Notes: generated by a model from the sequence alone, not told the origin. Shown: positions 17,512 to 27,064, counted from the stretch's first letter. The stretch is DNA of 64,000 bases from Cochleicola gelatinilyticus (GCF_001637325.1 NZ_LRXL01000026.1:682001-746000), one strand, 5' to 3'. Numbers and translations: made by a program.

Positions 17512-19611
17512 ATGGCAAGGCAGATTAATGTTGCACTTATTGGAAATCCGAATACCGGGAAAACCTCTGTTTTCAATCGGCTCACTGGACTGAATCAAAA
17601 AGTGGGGAATTATCCAGGAATTACGGTTGAGAAAAAACAAGGCGTTTGTAAGTTAGACCGTGGACTTAAAGGACATATTCTAGACTTACCTGGCACCTAC
17701 AGTTTAAACGCTTCATCTCTCGACGAAAATGTTGTTATAGAATTATTACTTAACAAAAACGATAAAGATTTTCCAGACGTCGCAGTGGTAGTTAGCGAAG
17801 TAGAAAATTTAAAACGAAATCTGCTTCTTTTCACTCAAATTAAAGATCTAGGAATCCCTACTATTTTAGCAGTGAATATGGCAGATCGCATGAAACGAAA
17901 AGCCATTTCTCTCGATGTTGAAGCCTTAGAAGCAAAACTGGAAACAAAAATAGTTCTTGTAAGTTCGCGAAAAAATACAGGCTTCGATGCATTAAAAAAT
18001 GCGATCACTAATTATGGCCACCTTTCTACTAAACCCTGTGTAAATGCTTCAGTAATTGCTCCCGAATATTTTGATAGGCTTCGGAAAGCATTCCCAAAAC
18101 AGGAACTGTATAAGCTTTGGTTAGTCATCACCCAAGATGTAAACTTCGGAAAATTAGACCGAAATGAATTAAAAGGTGTGGCGTCGTTTCAAACCGAATC
18201 GAAAAGCAATCTGAAGCGATTACAGCAAAAAGAAACCATTCTCCGATATCAATTTATAAATGGTGTTTTAAAAGAAACATTAACAATAGATACCGAAAAC
18301 GCCAAAGATCTTCGCAGTCGTTTAGATCGTGTTTTAACGCATAAAGTATGGGGATATCTTATTTTCTTCGGAATTTTAATGCTGATCTTTCAAGCAATTT
18401 TCGACTGGAGCAGTTATCCAATGGATTTTATCGACTCTTCCTTTGCTTCATTAAGTGAATGGACGAAAAATACGATGCCACCAGGTGATTTTACGAACTT
18501 AATTGCAGAAGGGATCATCCCTGGATTAGGAGGGATTGTTATTTTTATTCCTCAGATTGCTTTCTTATTCCTATTTATTTCAATTTTGGAAGAATCGGGA
18601 TATATGAGTCGTGTGGTATTTTTAATGGACCGTATCATGCGACGCTTCGGACTGAGTGGAAAAAGTGTAGTGCCATTAATTTCAGGAACTGCATGTGCGA
18701 TTCCAGCGATCATGGCAACCCGTAATATTGAAAATTGGAAAGAACGACTCATAACAATTTTAGTAACCCCTTTTACCACTTGCTCAGCACGACTTCCAGT
18801 ATACCTTATTATCATTGCGTTAGTAATCCCCGAAGGACGAGTTCTAGGAATCTTTAGTTATCAAGGGTTAACATTAATGTTATTGTATTTACTCGGGTTT
18901 GGAACGGCGATCTTATCTGCTTACCTTCTAGACAGAATTTTAAAAATTAAAAGTAAGACCTTCTTTGTGGTAGAAATGCCCAATTACAAACTTCCTATGC
19001 CGAAGAATGTAATTATTACCGTAATTGAAAAGACAAAATCATTTGTATTAGGTGCTGGAAAGATCATTCTTGCAATTTCGATTATTCTGTGGGTGCTTGC
19101 TTCATACGGACCTGGTACATTTAACGAAGCCGAAACGATTGTACGACAAGAATCCGCATCTTTAAACCTTTCCGAAGAAGAGATCGATACTCGAATAGCT
19201 TCTTACAAATTAGAACATTCGTATATTGGAATTACAGGAAAATTCATCGAACCCGCAGTACAACCATTAGGATACGATTGGAAAATTGGAATCGCAATAG
19301 TAAGTTCCTTTGCTGCCCGAGAAGTCTTTGTGGGAACATTGGCAACTATCTATAGCGTGGGAAGTGAAGAAGAAGAAACCATAAAAAACCGAATGGCTGC
19401 CGAAGTAAATCCTATTTTAGGCACTCCTTTGTTCAATTTTGCTAGTGGTGTTTCGTTATTACTTTTCTATGCCTTTGCCATGCAATGTATGAGTACGTTG
19501 GCAATTGTTAGAAGAGAAACCAACAGTTGGAAATGGCCCATGTGGCAACTCTTCGCCATGACGGTAATCGCTTATGTTGTCGCCCTTGGCGCCTATCAAA
19601 TTTTAAAATAA
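17512..19611 (+). CDS. feoB: ferrous iron transporter FeoB
   Basis: 699 residues. The N-terminal G domain shows G1 at residues 11-19 (GNPNTGKTS), the switch NYPGITVEK, G3 DLPGTYSL and G4 NMAD; a helical spacer follows, then two Gate motifs in the membrane part (SGTACAIPAIMATRN with the conserved Cys, and FAAREVFVGTLATIYSVG) among about eight helices. It imports ferrous iron across the inner membrane. Length is near the family norm (about 700 in Bacteroidota). It is followed 12 bases later by a small Cys-rich membrane protein, its usual companion. Confidence 0.97.
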   Translation: MARQINVALIGNPNTGKTSVFNRLTGLNQKVGNYPGITVEKKQGVCKLDRGLKGHILDLPGTYSLNASSLDENVVIELLLNKNDKDFPDVAVVVSEVENLKRNLLLFTQIKDLGIPTILAVNMADRMKRKAISLDVEALEAKLETKIVLVSSRKNTGFDALKNAITNYGHLSTKPCVNASVIAPEYFDRLRKAFPKQELYKLWLVITQDVNFGKLDRNELKGVASFQTESKSNLKRLQQKETILRYQFINGVLKETLTIDTENAKDLRSRLDRVLTHKVWGYLIFFGILMLIFQAIFDWSSYPMDFIDSSFASLSEWTKNTMPPGDFTNLIAEGIIPGLGGIVIFIPQIAFLFLFISILEESGYMSRVVFLMDRIMRRFGLSGKSVVPLISGTACAIPAIMATRNIENWKERLITILVTPFTTCSARLPVYLIIIALVIPEGRVLGIFSYQGLTLMLLYLLGFGTAILSAYLLDRILKIKSKTFFVVEMPNYKLPMPKNVIITVIEKTKSFVLGAGKIILAISIILWVLASYGPGTFNEAETIVRQESASLNLSEEEIDTRIASYKLEHSYIGITGKFIEPAVQPLGYDWKIGIAIVSSFAAREVFVGTLATIYSVGSEEEETIKNRMAAEVNPILGTPLFNFASGVSLLLFYAFAMQCMSTLAIVRRETNSWKWPMWQLFAMTVIAYVVALGAYQILK

Positions 19612-19623
19612 TATCTTTGTATT

Positions 19624-19782
19624 ATGCAAACAATACTTGTTTTTATCACGTTTATACTTGCCTCTGGATTTATTCTAAAGAAATTTGTCTGGAATCCTAT
19701 CTTTGAAGCACGTACAAAAGCTTCCGCTACCGCAGATGGTGGACAAACCAAGTGCGGCAAGAACGATTGTGGATGCCATTAA
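19624..19782 (+). CDS. FeoB-associated Cys-rich membrane protein
   Basis: 52 residues: one transmembrane helix (TILVFITFILASGFILKKF), a short charged linker, and a Cys-rich tail TKCGKNDCGCH with three Cys and a final His. It begins 12 bases after the feoB stop. The pattern (single helix plus C-terminal CxxxxCxC) is that of the FeoB_associated family, thought to act like the C-terminal Cys segment or FeoC-type partner of FeoB, perhaps binding iron. Function is inferred from position. Confidence 0.82.
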   Translation: MQTILVFITFILASGFILKKFVWNPIFEARTKASATADGGQTKCGKNDCGCH

Positions 19783-19900
19783 TAGAAAATTCTATTTTTT
19801 AAGAAGTACAAATTTTCTATCAAAGCAATTAGTTTCCAATATTTTACCTATTCATTAGATTCCTTAAGATTGTAAATTTTTGTTAATACTATTATTGTTT

Positions 19901-19916
19901 CTAACCGATTGTTTAG
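19901..19916 (+). promoter_or_regulatory. TetR operator 1
   Basis: CTAACCGATTGTTTAG is an inverted repeat (CTAAMC-GATT-GTTTAG, one mismatch) that overlaps the -7 box TAGTTTTG (19914-19921) of the TetR gene starting at 19936. A nearly identical site lies before the next gene. This placement predicts autorepression. Confidence 0.75.
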
Positions 19917-19935
19917 TTTTGCTTCGTATTAAGTA

Positions 19936-20499
19936 ATGGCACGCAAAAAAGAATATATAGAAAAAGAGGTAATCGAAAGAGCTATGAATTTATTCTGGCG
20001 TAATGGTTTCGAAACTACTTCCATGCAAATGCTCGAAAAAGAAATGGGCATTAATAAATTTTCTATTTATTCCAGTTTTGGAAGCAAAAATGGTGTGTTT
20101 GTTGAAAGTTTAAAATGCTATAAAGAGAAACTCAATCAACTTATTGAAAAGCTGAAAGCTTCTACGAAAGGTGTTGACGCTATCAAAGAATATTTTTACG
20201 ATTTTATCGAGTTTTCTAAAGAAACAGAACTTCGCAAAGGATGTTTAATTACGAATACTGCTAACGAAATGAGAGCAGATTCCGACCAACAAATTAAAGA
20301 GGTGCTTTCTAATTTTATGAACCATCTAGAAGAAGTATTTGCTTCAATGTTACGACAAGACACTTCCAAAGATGAAAAAACAATTAAAGAACAGACCGAT
20401 TACCTCATAGTTTCTATGTTCGGTCTCTCTTCAGCTACAAGATTATTTAACAAAATACAGCTTGACAATTATATAAATATCATTTTTAAGAATCTTTAA
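19936..20499 (+). CDS. TetR/AcrR family transcriptional regulator
   Basis: 187 residues. The N-terminal helix-turn-helix (residues about 8-50) reads VIERAMNLFWRNGFETTSMQMLEKEMGINKFSIYSSFGSK in pieces, the classic TetR pattern. The C-terminal part (KGCLITNTANEM) resembles the TetR_C group near YcdC/NemR-like regulators of electrophile or thiol stress. Palindromic operators lie at 19901 and 20521, before this gene and before the next one, so it very likely represses itself and the carboxymuconolactone decarboxylase-like, DsbA-like and dehalogenase-like genes downstream. The inducer is unknown. Confidence 0.92.
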   Translation: MARKKEYIEKEVIERAMNLFWRNGFETTSMQMLEKEMGINKFSIYSSFGSKNGVFVESLKCYKEKLNQLIEKLKASTKGVDAIKEYFYDFIEFSKETELRKGCLITNTANEMRADSDQQIKEVLSNFMNHLEEVFASMLRQDTSKDEKTIKEQTDYLIVSMFGLSSATRLFNKIQLDNYINIIFKNL

Positions 20500-20520
20500 T
20501 ACCTTTTTTTTACCTAATAG

Positions 20521-20536
20521 CTAAACGATTGTTTAG
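20521..20536 (+). promoter_or_regulatory. TetR operator 2
   Basis: CTAAACGATTGTTTAG is a perfect palindrome (6-bp arms, GATT centre) 28 bases before the start at 20565 and the same site as 19901-19916 apart from one base. It is the probable repressor site for the downstream redox genes. Confidence 0.8.
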
Positions 20537-20564
20537 ATAACATTAACCTTTAAAAAATTAAATC

Positions 20565-21113
20565 ATGACTACATTAAAAATTCACGACATCGAATCTGCA
20601 CCAAAACAAAGCAAGCCTTTATTAGAACAGTCACTAAAAACTAATGGAATGATTCCGGGATTACATGGAGTATTAGCAGGGGCTCCTGGTATTCTCGAAG
20701 CCTATCAAACAATCCATAAACTTTTTACCGAATCTTCTTTTAACAACGATGAGTTAACAGTAGTATGGCAAACGATTAATGTGGAGCATGAATGTCACTA
20801 CTGCGTTCCAGCTCATACCGCCATTGCAAATATGATGAAGGTAGACTCAGAATTATCAAATGCCCTACGAAACAAAACCGCAATGCCTTCCAAAAAATTA
20901 CAGGCTTTACATGATTTTACATTAAAAATGGTTCGAAACCGAGGTCAGGTTTCTCAAGAAGATCTTACAACATTTTATGATGCAGGATATGAAGAAAGAC
21001 AGGTACTTGAAATCATCCTAGGACTTTCTCAAAAAGTAATTAGCAATTATACCAATCATATTGCAAATACGCCAGTAGATGCACCCTTTAAAAAATTTGC
21101 ATGGACTAAATAG
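20565..21113 (+). CDS. carboxymuconolactone decarboxylase/AhpD-like protein
   Basis: 182 residues with the AhpD fold core: C77-H-Y-C80 and H84 in HECHYCVPAHTAIAN, the redox-active CxxC..H motif of AhpD-like peroxidase partners. The flanking helices (EDLTTFYDAGYEERQVLEIILGL) are typical of the CMD family. Likely role: thiol-dependent peroxide or hydroperoxide reduction in the cytoplasm. It is preceded by a perfect TetR operator and sits between a TetR gene and a DsbA-like gene, which supports an oxidant or electrophile response. Confidence 0.88.
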   Translation: MTTLKIHDIESAPKQSKPLLEQSLKTNGMIPGLHGVLAGAPGILEAYQTIHKLFTESSFNNDELTVVWQTINVEHECHYCVPAHTAIANMMKVDSELSNALRNKTAMPSKKLQALHDFTLKMVRNRGQVSQEDLTTFYDAGYEERQVLEIILGLSQKVISNYTNHIANTPVDAPFKKFAWTK

Positions 21114-21218
21114 GGTGTAAAGTTTAACTATTAAGTAATTTTAATTTCCAGAAATTACACATAGAACTTAAAACCCTTCAGAAGAAAACAGCTGTAACTA
21201 ATATTAAAAAGTATACGA

Positions 21219-21866
21219 ATGAATGACCTATTAAAAATTGACATTGTATCCGACGTTGTTTGTCCATGGTGTACCATTGGCTATAAGCGACTCGAAAAAG
21301 CTATCCGTGAGCTACAACTTGAAGATCGCGTAACGATCGAATGGCATCCCTTTCAATTAAATCCGAATATGCCTTCTGAAGGGCAATTGGTACACGAGCA
21401 TATTTCCGAAAAATATGGCGCATCTTTAGAACAACAAAAACAATCGCAACAGCAAATGACTGAAGCCGGAGCAGCTTTAGATTTTACATTCGATTACTTT
21501 GATGAAATGAAGATGGTAAATACTTTTAATGCGCATGTTTTGTTAGAGTATGCTAAACAGTTCGACAAGCAAACCGAGCTGAAAATGCGACTTACGACGC
21601 TATTCTTTAGTGAACGCAAAGATGTGTCTCACAATGATGTTCTAGAACAAGCCCTTCTAGATGTCGGACTTAATGCAGAAGAAGGAATGGCAACCCTCGA
21701 AAATACGACGGTAAGAAATGAGGTGAAAAATCAAGAAGCGTACTGGAAAAACTTAGGTGTAAATTCGGTTCCTACCATAATTTTTGACCAAAAAAGTGCA
21801 GTAACTGGCGCTCAGCCTGTCGCAGCATTTAAGCAAATTTTAAAAGATCTCATCAATGAAAAATAA
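21219..21866 (+). CDS. DsbA-family (FrnE-like) oxidoreductase
   Basis: 215 residues. A thioredoxin-fold CxxC is at C15-P-W-C18 (DVVCPWCTIGYKRLEKA), with the cis-proline loop SVPTIIFD near the C-terminus (about residue 187). No signal peptide, so it acts in the cytoplasm, as FrnE-like 2-hydroxychromene-2-carboxylate isomerase/DsbA proteins do; these relate to polyketide formation or disulfide handling in stress. It overlaps the next gene by 11 bases. Confidence 0.9.
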   Translation: MNDLLKIDIVSDVVCPWCTIGYKRLEKAIRELQLEDRVTIEWHPFQLNPNMPSEGQLVHEHISEKYGASLEQQKQSQQQMTEAGAALDFTFDYFDEMKMVNTFNAHVLLEYAKQFDKQTELKMRLTTLFFSERKDVSHNDVLEQALLDVGLNAEEGMATLENTTVRNEVKNQEAYWKNLGVNSVPTIIFDQKSAVTGAQPVAAFKQILKDLINEK

Positions 21867-22578
21867 ACCCATAGAAAATCATACTAACATCATAAACAAA
21901 ACGAGACCAAAAATTTTGTTCTTTGATGTAAATGAAACACTTCTAGATCTTACCAAAATGAAAAAACAAATTGGTCAGGTTTTAAATGGTAAGGAGGATC
22001 TATTATCTTTATGGTTTACAACAATGCTCCAATATTCTTTGGTTACCACAGTAAGCGGACAGTATAAGCATTTTAGCACTATTGGTGCCGCAACACTACA
22101 AATGGTTGCTGCAAATAACGGAATTTCAATTTCTTCAGAAGAAGCACGCGATACGGTTATCAATGCATTAAGAGCCCTTCCACCACATCCTGAAGTGATT
22201 TCTGCTTTGACAACATTAAAACAGGAGGGATATACCTTAGTTTCTTTTACAAACTCATCGAATGAAGGTGTAAAAAAACAATTTGAGTATGCAGGGTTAA
22301 CAGCTTATTTTGAAAAAATGTTAAGTGTTGAGGACGTTAGAAAATTTAAACCTGCAACTGAAGCTTATCAATGGGCAGCACAAAAAATGGGCGTAAATCC
22401 AGAAGAATGTATGCTAGTGGCTGCGCATGGTTGGGATGTAGCCGGTGCTATGTGGGCAGGTTGGCGTGCTGCATTTATTAGCCGCCCTGGTCAACAATTA
22501 TTTCCGTTAGCTCCTAAAACTGAAATTGAAGCCACAGATTTAACCGAATTGACAAAAATTCTAGTTGCTTATTCCTAA
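21856..22578 (+). CDS. haloacid dehalogenase type II-like hydrolase
   Basis: 240 residues of HAD superfamily: motif I FFDVNETLLD with nucleophile D24, motif II SFTNSSNEG, the Lys of motif III in RKFKPATEAY, and motif IV-like LVAAHGWDVAGAMWAGW. The pattern FTNSS...KFKP...HGWD is that of L-2-haloacid dehalogenases. Its first ~17 residues are an odd extension (MKNKPIENHT...) and the start overlaps the DsbA-like gene by 11 bases; a later start is possible but the Rossmann core needs residue 18 onward. Co-regulation with the TetR set is likely. Confidence 0.88.
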   Translation: MKNKPIENHTNIINKTRPKILFFDVNETLLDLTKMKKQIGQVLNGKEDLLSLWFTTMLQYSLVTTVSGQYKHFSTIGAATLQMVAANNGISISSEEARDTVINALRALPPHPEVISALTTLKQEGYTLVSFTNSSNEGVKKQFEYAGLTAYFEKMLSVEDVRKFKPATEAYQWAAQKMGVNPEECMLVAAHGWDVAGAMWAGWRAAFISRPGQQLFPLAPKTEIEATDLTELTKILVAYS

Positions 22579-22592
22579 AAAAATTATCTTAT

Positions 22593-23018
22593 TTATTCCT
22601 TATTAGTTTTTTTCACTAGCAGCAATGCATATTTAGAGGGATCGCTAATTCCTTCTTCTTGTGGGTAAGGGGTTACATTCATCCCGACATACGTCTTACC
22701 ATTTAACGTTGCAATTTGCTTGCTTTCTGACTCTCCTGGTCGAGTTTGACCAAATATTAATTCCTTAGTTTCTGCAGTAGTTCCATCTTTTGATACTTCC
22801 ACAAGAATTTTAATTCTACCAGCCCATATACAGTTCACTTCTTTGGGACATCGTGAATCCTCCAATACCTTTTTAAATGTTATTGTAGTCTCATTAATAG
22901 TAATCGATTCTCCAAAAGGTACTTTCATGGCAATTTTAGGAACTTCTACGGGGGTTTCTTTTTGTCCGTATACAAATGTAGAACATATAATAGCGAGGAT
23001 AAATAAGGTCTTTTTCAT
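22593..23018 (-). CDS. exported protein with SRCPxxVxCxWAG motif
   Basis: 141 residues with a signal peptide (MKKTLFILAIICSTFVYGQ) and a small beta-sandwich-like domain that carries DSRCPKEVNCIWAGRIKI, a two-Cys motif conserved in many short secreted Bacteroidota proteins of unknown function. The two cysteines probably form a disulfide in the periplasm. Upstream a -7-like box (TATCTTTA, 23038-23045 on the minus strand) is present. It converges on the dehalogenase gene with 14 bases between stops. Confidence 0.7.
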   Translation of the reverse strand: MKKTLFILAIICSTFVYGQKETPVEVPKIAMKVPFGESITINETTITFKKVLEDSRCPKEVNCIWAGRIKILVEVSKDGTTAETKELIFGQTRPGESESKQIATLNGKTYVGMNVTPYPQEEGISDPSKYALLLVKKTNKE

Positions 23019-23082
23019 ATATTTTAATTTAGTGTTATAAAGATATAGGAAAAAATAGTGCCAAAAAATGGATAGAGTCCAA

Positions 23083-24243
23083 TTACCCTCTAAACAAAAA
23101 GAAATCGTCTTTCATATGTTCAATCTTTTCATCTTTATTGGTAATAATATACTCCAATGCTAAATTGGTAAACTCATCTCCCTTTTTAGTTAAAGAAACA
23201 ACGTTATTTGTTACAGTCACCATGTTGTTTTTTAACGCAAGATCGAGTACCGTTTTAGAGCGAATTTTTTGCCAGTTAATATGTTCCTGTAAGTGATTAA
23301 TGTGTCGTTCTCTTTCTTCGGAATGATTATTTAAATGAAGCAAAAAAGTAATGAGAGAAACTTCTGTTCGTTGTTGCTTTTGACGATATAACACTGAAAT
23401 TAGTCCTTTTCGGGGTGCAAATAAATACACGAATAAGAAGATAACTCCCAACACTGTACTTATTGATCCCGAAATTGAAGCATCAAGCCAATGTGCCACC
23501 CAATATCCACCCAGTGCAGCAATGCTTCCGAATGTGATCGCTAACCATAGCATTTTTTTAAGGTCGCTCGTTAGCAAGTATGCGGTAGCGGCTGGTGCAA
23601 TCATTAAAGCCACTACCAGAATAGCTCCCACTGCATCAAAAGCACCTACAACGGTCACCGACGATACCGACATTAATCCGTAATGCATAATCACCGGTGA
23701 GATGCCCAATGCTGCAGACAGTCCACTATCGAAGGTACTTACCTTCAGTTCTTTGAAAAACAGAAGAAGCAATACAATGGTACTTATAAGTATAGTTCCC
23801 ATGACCCAAAGTGATTTTGGTCCGACATCGTTTCCGAAGAGCAAAAGCCTATCAAAGGGAGCAAATGCCAGTTCTCCCAGCAATACCGCATCTACATCTA
23901 AATGCACATCGTTTGCATTTTTAGCGATAAGGATTACACCAATACTGAATAAGGCAGGAAACACCAACCCAATGGCCGTATCTTCTTTAACCAATCCTGT
24001 TTTTTGAATCCATTCTACCAAAACGACTGTTATTACCCCTGTTATTGCAGCGAGTAAAATAAGTAGGGGCGAGTTAAGGTCTTGGGTAATAAAAAAACCA
24101 ATTACAATACCAGGAAGAATCGAATGACTAATCGCGTCACTAATGAGTGCCATTTTTCGAAGCACTAGAAATACTCCAGGAATCGCGCAGGCTATGGCAA
24201 CCACTACTGCAATTAACTGTATTTCTATTTGAGGACTATTCAT
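23083..24243 (-). CDS. metal ABC transporter permease with C-terminal winged-helix-like tail
   Basis: 386 residues. Residues 1-275 are an ABC-3 (MntB/TroD/ZnuB) permease with eight or nine helices; diagnostic segments are LRKMALISDAISHSILPGIV near the N-terminus and GAILVVALMIAPAATAYLL. Residues about 290-386 are a soluble extension (ERHINHLQEHINW...VLDLALKNNMV...VSLTKKGDEFTNLAL) with the look of a winged helix followed by a DtxR-like 'LTxxG' end. This extension occurs in some metal-permease genes fused to MntR-like domains. Last gene of the operon; starts inside the end of the upstream permease gene (8-base overlap). Confidence 0.9.
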   Translation of the reverse strand: MNSPQIEIQLIAVVVAIACAIPGVFLVLRKMALISDAISHSILPGIVIGFFITQDLNSPLLILLAAITGVITVVLVEWIQKTGLVKEDTAIGLVFPALFSIGVILIAKNANDVHLDVDAVLLGELAFAPFDRLLLFGNDVGPKSLWVMGTILISTIVLLLLFFKELKVSTFDSGLSAALGISPVIMHYGLMSVSSVTVVGAFDAVGAILVVALMIAPAATAYLLTSDLKKMLWLAITFGSIAALGGYWVAHWLDASISGSISTVLGVIFLFVYLFAPRKGLISVLYRQKQQRTEVSLITFLLHLNNHSEERERHINHLQEHINWQKIRSKTVLDLALKNNMVTVTNNVVSLTKKGDEFTNLALEYIITNKDEKIEHMKDDFFLFRG

Positions 24244-25360
24244 CTTTTTTTTGTTGGTTGTATAAATCTCTTGCTTCTGTAAATCCTTCGGAAGTTAAAG
24301 ACCATTGTTGTCCAGAAATTTCGATCCACTCTTTTTCTTCCAATTTGCGTAGGGTCCCTTTTGTAAAACCGTGAAAGTTATTTAAGATCCTGATGGCATG
24401 GGGATGTGAACTATTCTCATGTGTTTTTGCAATTCCATACATAAACTGAAGCGTTTTCTTTAAATGGAGATCTCTTCGGTTTTGTCGAAACCGAATCTCC
24501 CGAAATAGCAATCCTCGTCCTGGAGAGAAAATAAAGGAGAACAACACAAAAACAGCCGCGATCAATACGATCACTGGTCCCGTAGATAAATTATTCTGGC
24601 TTGCACTAACGGCAGTCCCCACCACTCCAGAAAAAGCTCCGAAGATCGCTGCCAGAAACACCATTGTGCCAAGGTTATTTGTCCATTGTCGTGCTGCTGC
24701 TGCAGGTGCTAACAACATTGCACTCATTAATACTACACCTACCGTTTGCAGTCCTAGAACGATCGCCAATACAATAAAGAACGTTATTAGAACATCTATA
24801 AGCTTTGTATTAAATCCTAATGTTTTGGTATAATCCGCATCAAAAAGCAGCAGTTTAAATTCTTTCCAGAACAGGAGCATAATAAACAGCGCAATTCCTG
24901 TAACGATTACCATTAACCGCACGTCACTTTCAACCAAGGTCGCTGCCTGACCAAATAAGTATTTATCAAGTCCCGCCTGATTGGCATTAGGCTGTTTCTG
25001 AATAAAAGTGAGCAATAGCATTCCGAAACCGAAGAATAATGAGAGTACCAAACCTAAAGCCGTATCACTTTTTAAATGTGTTTTGGTGATCATTCCTCGA
25101 ATCCAGAACGTACCAACCAATCCGCTGATTAAAGCTCCTAACAGTAATATGTTAGAGTCTTTGGTTCCCGTAATTAAAAATGCAATTGCAATTCCGGGTA
25201 GGGCAGCATGTGAGATCGCATCACCTAAAAGACTTTGTTTACGAAGTACCGCGAACGAACCCAACATTCCACAAATAGCACCCAATACCGCAGTTCCCAG
25301 CGTGATCGTGCGAAGGGTATAATCTGTAAAAAGGAGTTCGAAATATTCGGTGATGTTCAT
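24236..25360 (-). CDS. metal ABC transporter permease, second subunit, with winged-helix-like tail
   Basis: 374 residues, paralogous to the next gene. The ABC-3 permease core again shows LRKQSLLGDAISHAALPGIA and VVLMSAMLLAPAAAARQW. After residue about 285 comes a soluble tail (ALQFMYGIAKTHE in variant form, IRILNNFHGFTKGTLRKLEEKEW, WSLTSEGFTEARDL) resembling a winged helix. The two permeases together would form a heterodimeric channel of a manganese or zinc importer. Spaced 42 bases after the ATPase gene and overlapping the next permease by 8 bases. Confidence 0.9.
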   Translation of the reverse strand: MNITEYFELLFTDYTLRTITLGTAVLGAICGMLGSFAVLRKQSLLGDAISHAALPGIAIAFLITGTKDSNILLLGALISGLVGTFWIRGMITKTHLKSDTALGLVLSLFFGFGMLLLTFIQKQPNANQAGLDKYLFGQAATLVESDVRLMVIVTGIALFIMLLFWKEFKLLLFDADYTKTLGFNTKLIDVLITFFIVLAIVLGLQTVGVVLMSAMLLAPAAAARQWTNNLGTMVFLAAIFGAFSGVVGTAVSASQNNLSTGPVIVLIAAVFVLFSFIFSPGRGLLFREIRFRQNRRDLHLKKTLQFMYGIAKTHENSSHPHAIRILNNFHGFTKGTLRKLEEKEWIEISGQQWSLTSEGFTEARDLYNQQKKDE

Positions 25361-25402
25361 TCTTAATTTTGTAGTTTTTTAGCGGGTAGTTCGCCGCACT
25401 TC

Positions 25403-26140
25403 TTATTTATTAACTGCCACTTTATAATTAATTCCGTAGGTTTTGGTAAGGTTATCATCATTAAAAATTTCCTTCACCGGTCCCGTAGCAATTTTCTTCA
25501 CATTTAAAAATGTGACCCAATCGAAATATTCGGGAACAGTTTGAAGGTCATGATGCACGACTACTACCGTTTTTCCTGCTTTTCGTAATTCTTTTAAAAT
25601 ATTAATTATGGCAATCTCGGTAGTAGCATCTACTCCTTGAAAGGGTTCGTCCATAAAATAAATCGCAGCATTTTGTACAAGTGCTCTTGCCAAAAACACC
25701 CGTTGTTGCTGTCCACCACTTAACTGACTTATCTGTCTGTTTTTAAACGCAAGCATCCCGACTTTTTCCAAAGCTTCTAAAGCTGCCTTCTTTTCTTTCT
25801 GTCCAGGACGTTTAATCCAACCTAGTTTTCCGTAGGTCCCCATCATTACCACATCGACTGCTGTAGTAGGAAAATCCCAATCTACGCTTCCTTTTTGAGG
25901 AACATAGGCTACCAATTTGCGTTGCTTATTATACGGTTTATCATAAATAGTAACACTTCCCGCAATGGGCTTTATTATCCCCAAGATGGCTTTAATAAGT
26001 GTGGATTTTCCTGCTCCGTTGGGACCAACAATTGCCATTAAAACTCCCTCAGGCACCATAAGGTCGATATCCCATAACACCGGTTTGTAATTATAAGCTA
26101 CTGTAAGATCATCAACTTTTATGGCGATTTTTTGTTCCAT
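25403..26140 (-). CDS. metal ABC transporter ATP-binding protein
   Basis: 245 residues with Walker A G39-P-N-G-A-G-K-S-T47, the signature [16 protein letters not shown], Walker [14 protein letters not shown] and the H-loop VVVHHDL. It belongs to the MntA/ZnuC branch. It powers import by the two permeases downstream. Its ATG overlaps the stop of the binding-protein gene by 1 base. Confidence 0.95.
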   Translation of the reverse strand: MEQKIAIKVDDLTVAYNYKPVLWDIDLMVPEGVLMAIVGPNGAGKSTLIKAILGIIKPIAGSVTIYDKPYNKQRKLVAYVPQKGSVDWDFPTTAVDVVMMGTYGKLGWIKRPGQKEKKAALEALEKVGMLAFKNRQISQLSGGQQQRVFLARALVQNAAIYFMDEPFQGVDATTEIAIINILKELRKAGKTVVVVHHDLQTVPEYFDWVTFLNVKKIATGPVKEIFNDDNLTKTYGINYKVAVNK

Positions 26141-27057
26141 TATTTAAGGGCGTTTACAATAGTAGAGACGTTGTATTTAAACATTCCAATATAGGTTCCT
26201 TCTTCGGTTCCAGCACTTCCCAGCGCATCACTGTATAAAGAACCTCCAATACTCACTTCGTGGTTTTTATCGAGCACAGCCGCCTGTAACGCTTCAATAG
26301 TACGTCTGGGCACAGAACTTTCAATAAATATGGCTTTTACTTTATTGTCGATGATAAATTGAGAGAGACGTTGTACATCTTGCACACCAGCTTCAGTAGC
26401 TGTTGAAAGTCCTTGTAATCCCACTACTTTAAATCCGTATGCTTTTCCGAAGTAATTAAAAGCATCGTGCGCTGTTACAAGAATACGTTTTTCTTCGGGC
26501 AGGGTTTTAATTTGCTCTTTAATTTCAGCTTCTAACCTCTCTAATTTTTTCTGAAATAGTGCATTATTCTTTTCAAAATAAGTAGCGTTCTCGGGAGTTG
26601 CTTCCGACAAAGTTTCTGTCACGGTTGAAGCAAACTGCTTAAAAAACTGAATATTAAACCAGACATGGGGATCGTAATTGGAAGCAAAATACTCGGATCC
26701 AATAAGTTCGTTTTTATCTAGAAATGAACCTAATGAAATGGCCTTCTGATCTTGTAAATCCATTTTTTCGAATACCTCAACCAGCTTTCCTTCCAAATGC
26801 AATCCGTTATAAAAAATAATATCTGCATTGTATAATTTACTTACGTCCCCTTCGCTTGCTTTGTACAAATGCGGATCGACACCTGCTCCCATTAATCCAT
26901 TTACTTGAATAGAATCGCCCCCAATATTTTTAACCAGATCGGTGAGCATTGTCGTGGTTGTAACTACTTGTAGTTTTTGGGAATCGCCTCCTGTTGCATT
27001 TGGATCTTTACAACTCCATAGCCCTACAAGTACTAGTACACATATTAACTTTTTCAT
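26140..27057 (-). CDS. manganese/zinc-binding lipoprotein of ABC importer
   Basis: 305 residues. A lipoprotein signal ([16 protein letters not shown], Cys at residue 16) precedes a cluster A-I binding protein. Metal ligands are seen in [17 protein letters not shown] and [11 protein letters not shown], and the final Asp region LYSDALG. The His-rich loop typical of zinc-specific ZnuA is absent, which favours manganese, though specificity cannot be settled from sequence. Followed immediately by the ATPase gene. Confidence 0.93.
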   Translation of the reverse strand: MKKLICVLVLVGLWSCKDPNATGGDSQKLQVVTTTTMLTDLVKNIGGDSIQVNGLMGAGVDPHLYKASEGDVSKLYNADIIFYNGLHLEGKLVEVFEKMDLQDQKAISLGSFLDKNELIGSEYFASNYDPHVWFNIQFFKQFASTVTETLSEATPENATYFEKNNALFQKKLERLEAEIKEQIKTLPEEKRILVTAHDAFNYFGKAYGFKVVGLQGLSTATEAGVQDVQRLSQFIIDNKVKAIFIESSVPRRTIEALQAAVLDKNHEVSIGGSLYSDALGSAGTEEGTYIGMFKYNVSTIVNALK

Positions 27058-27064
27058 TTATTCC

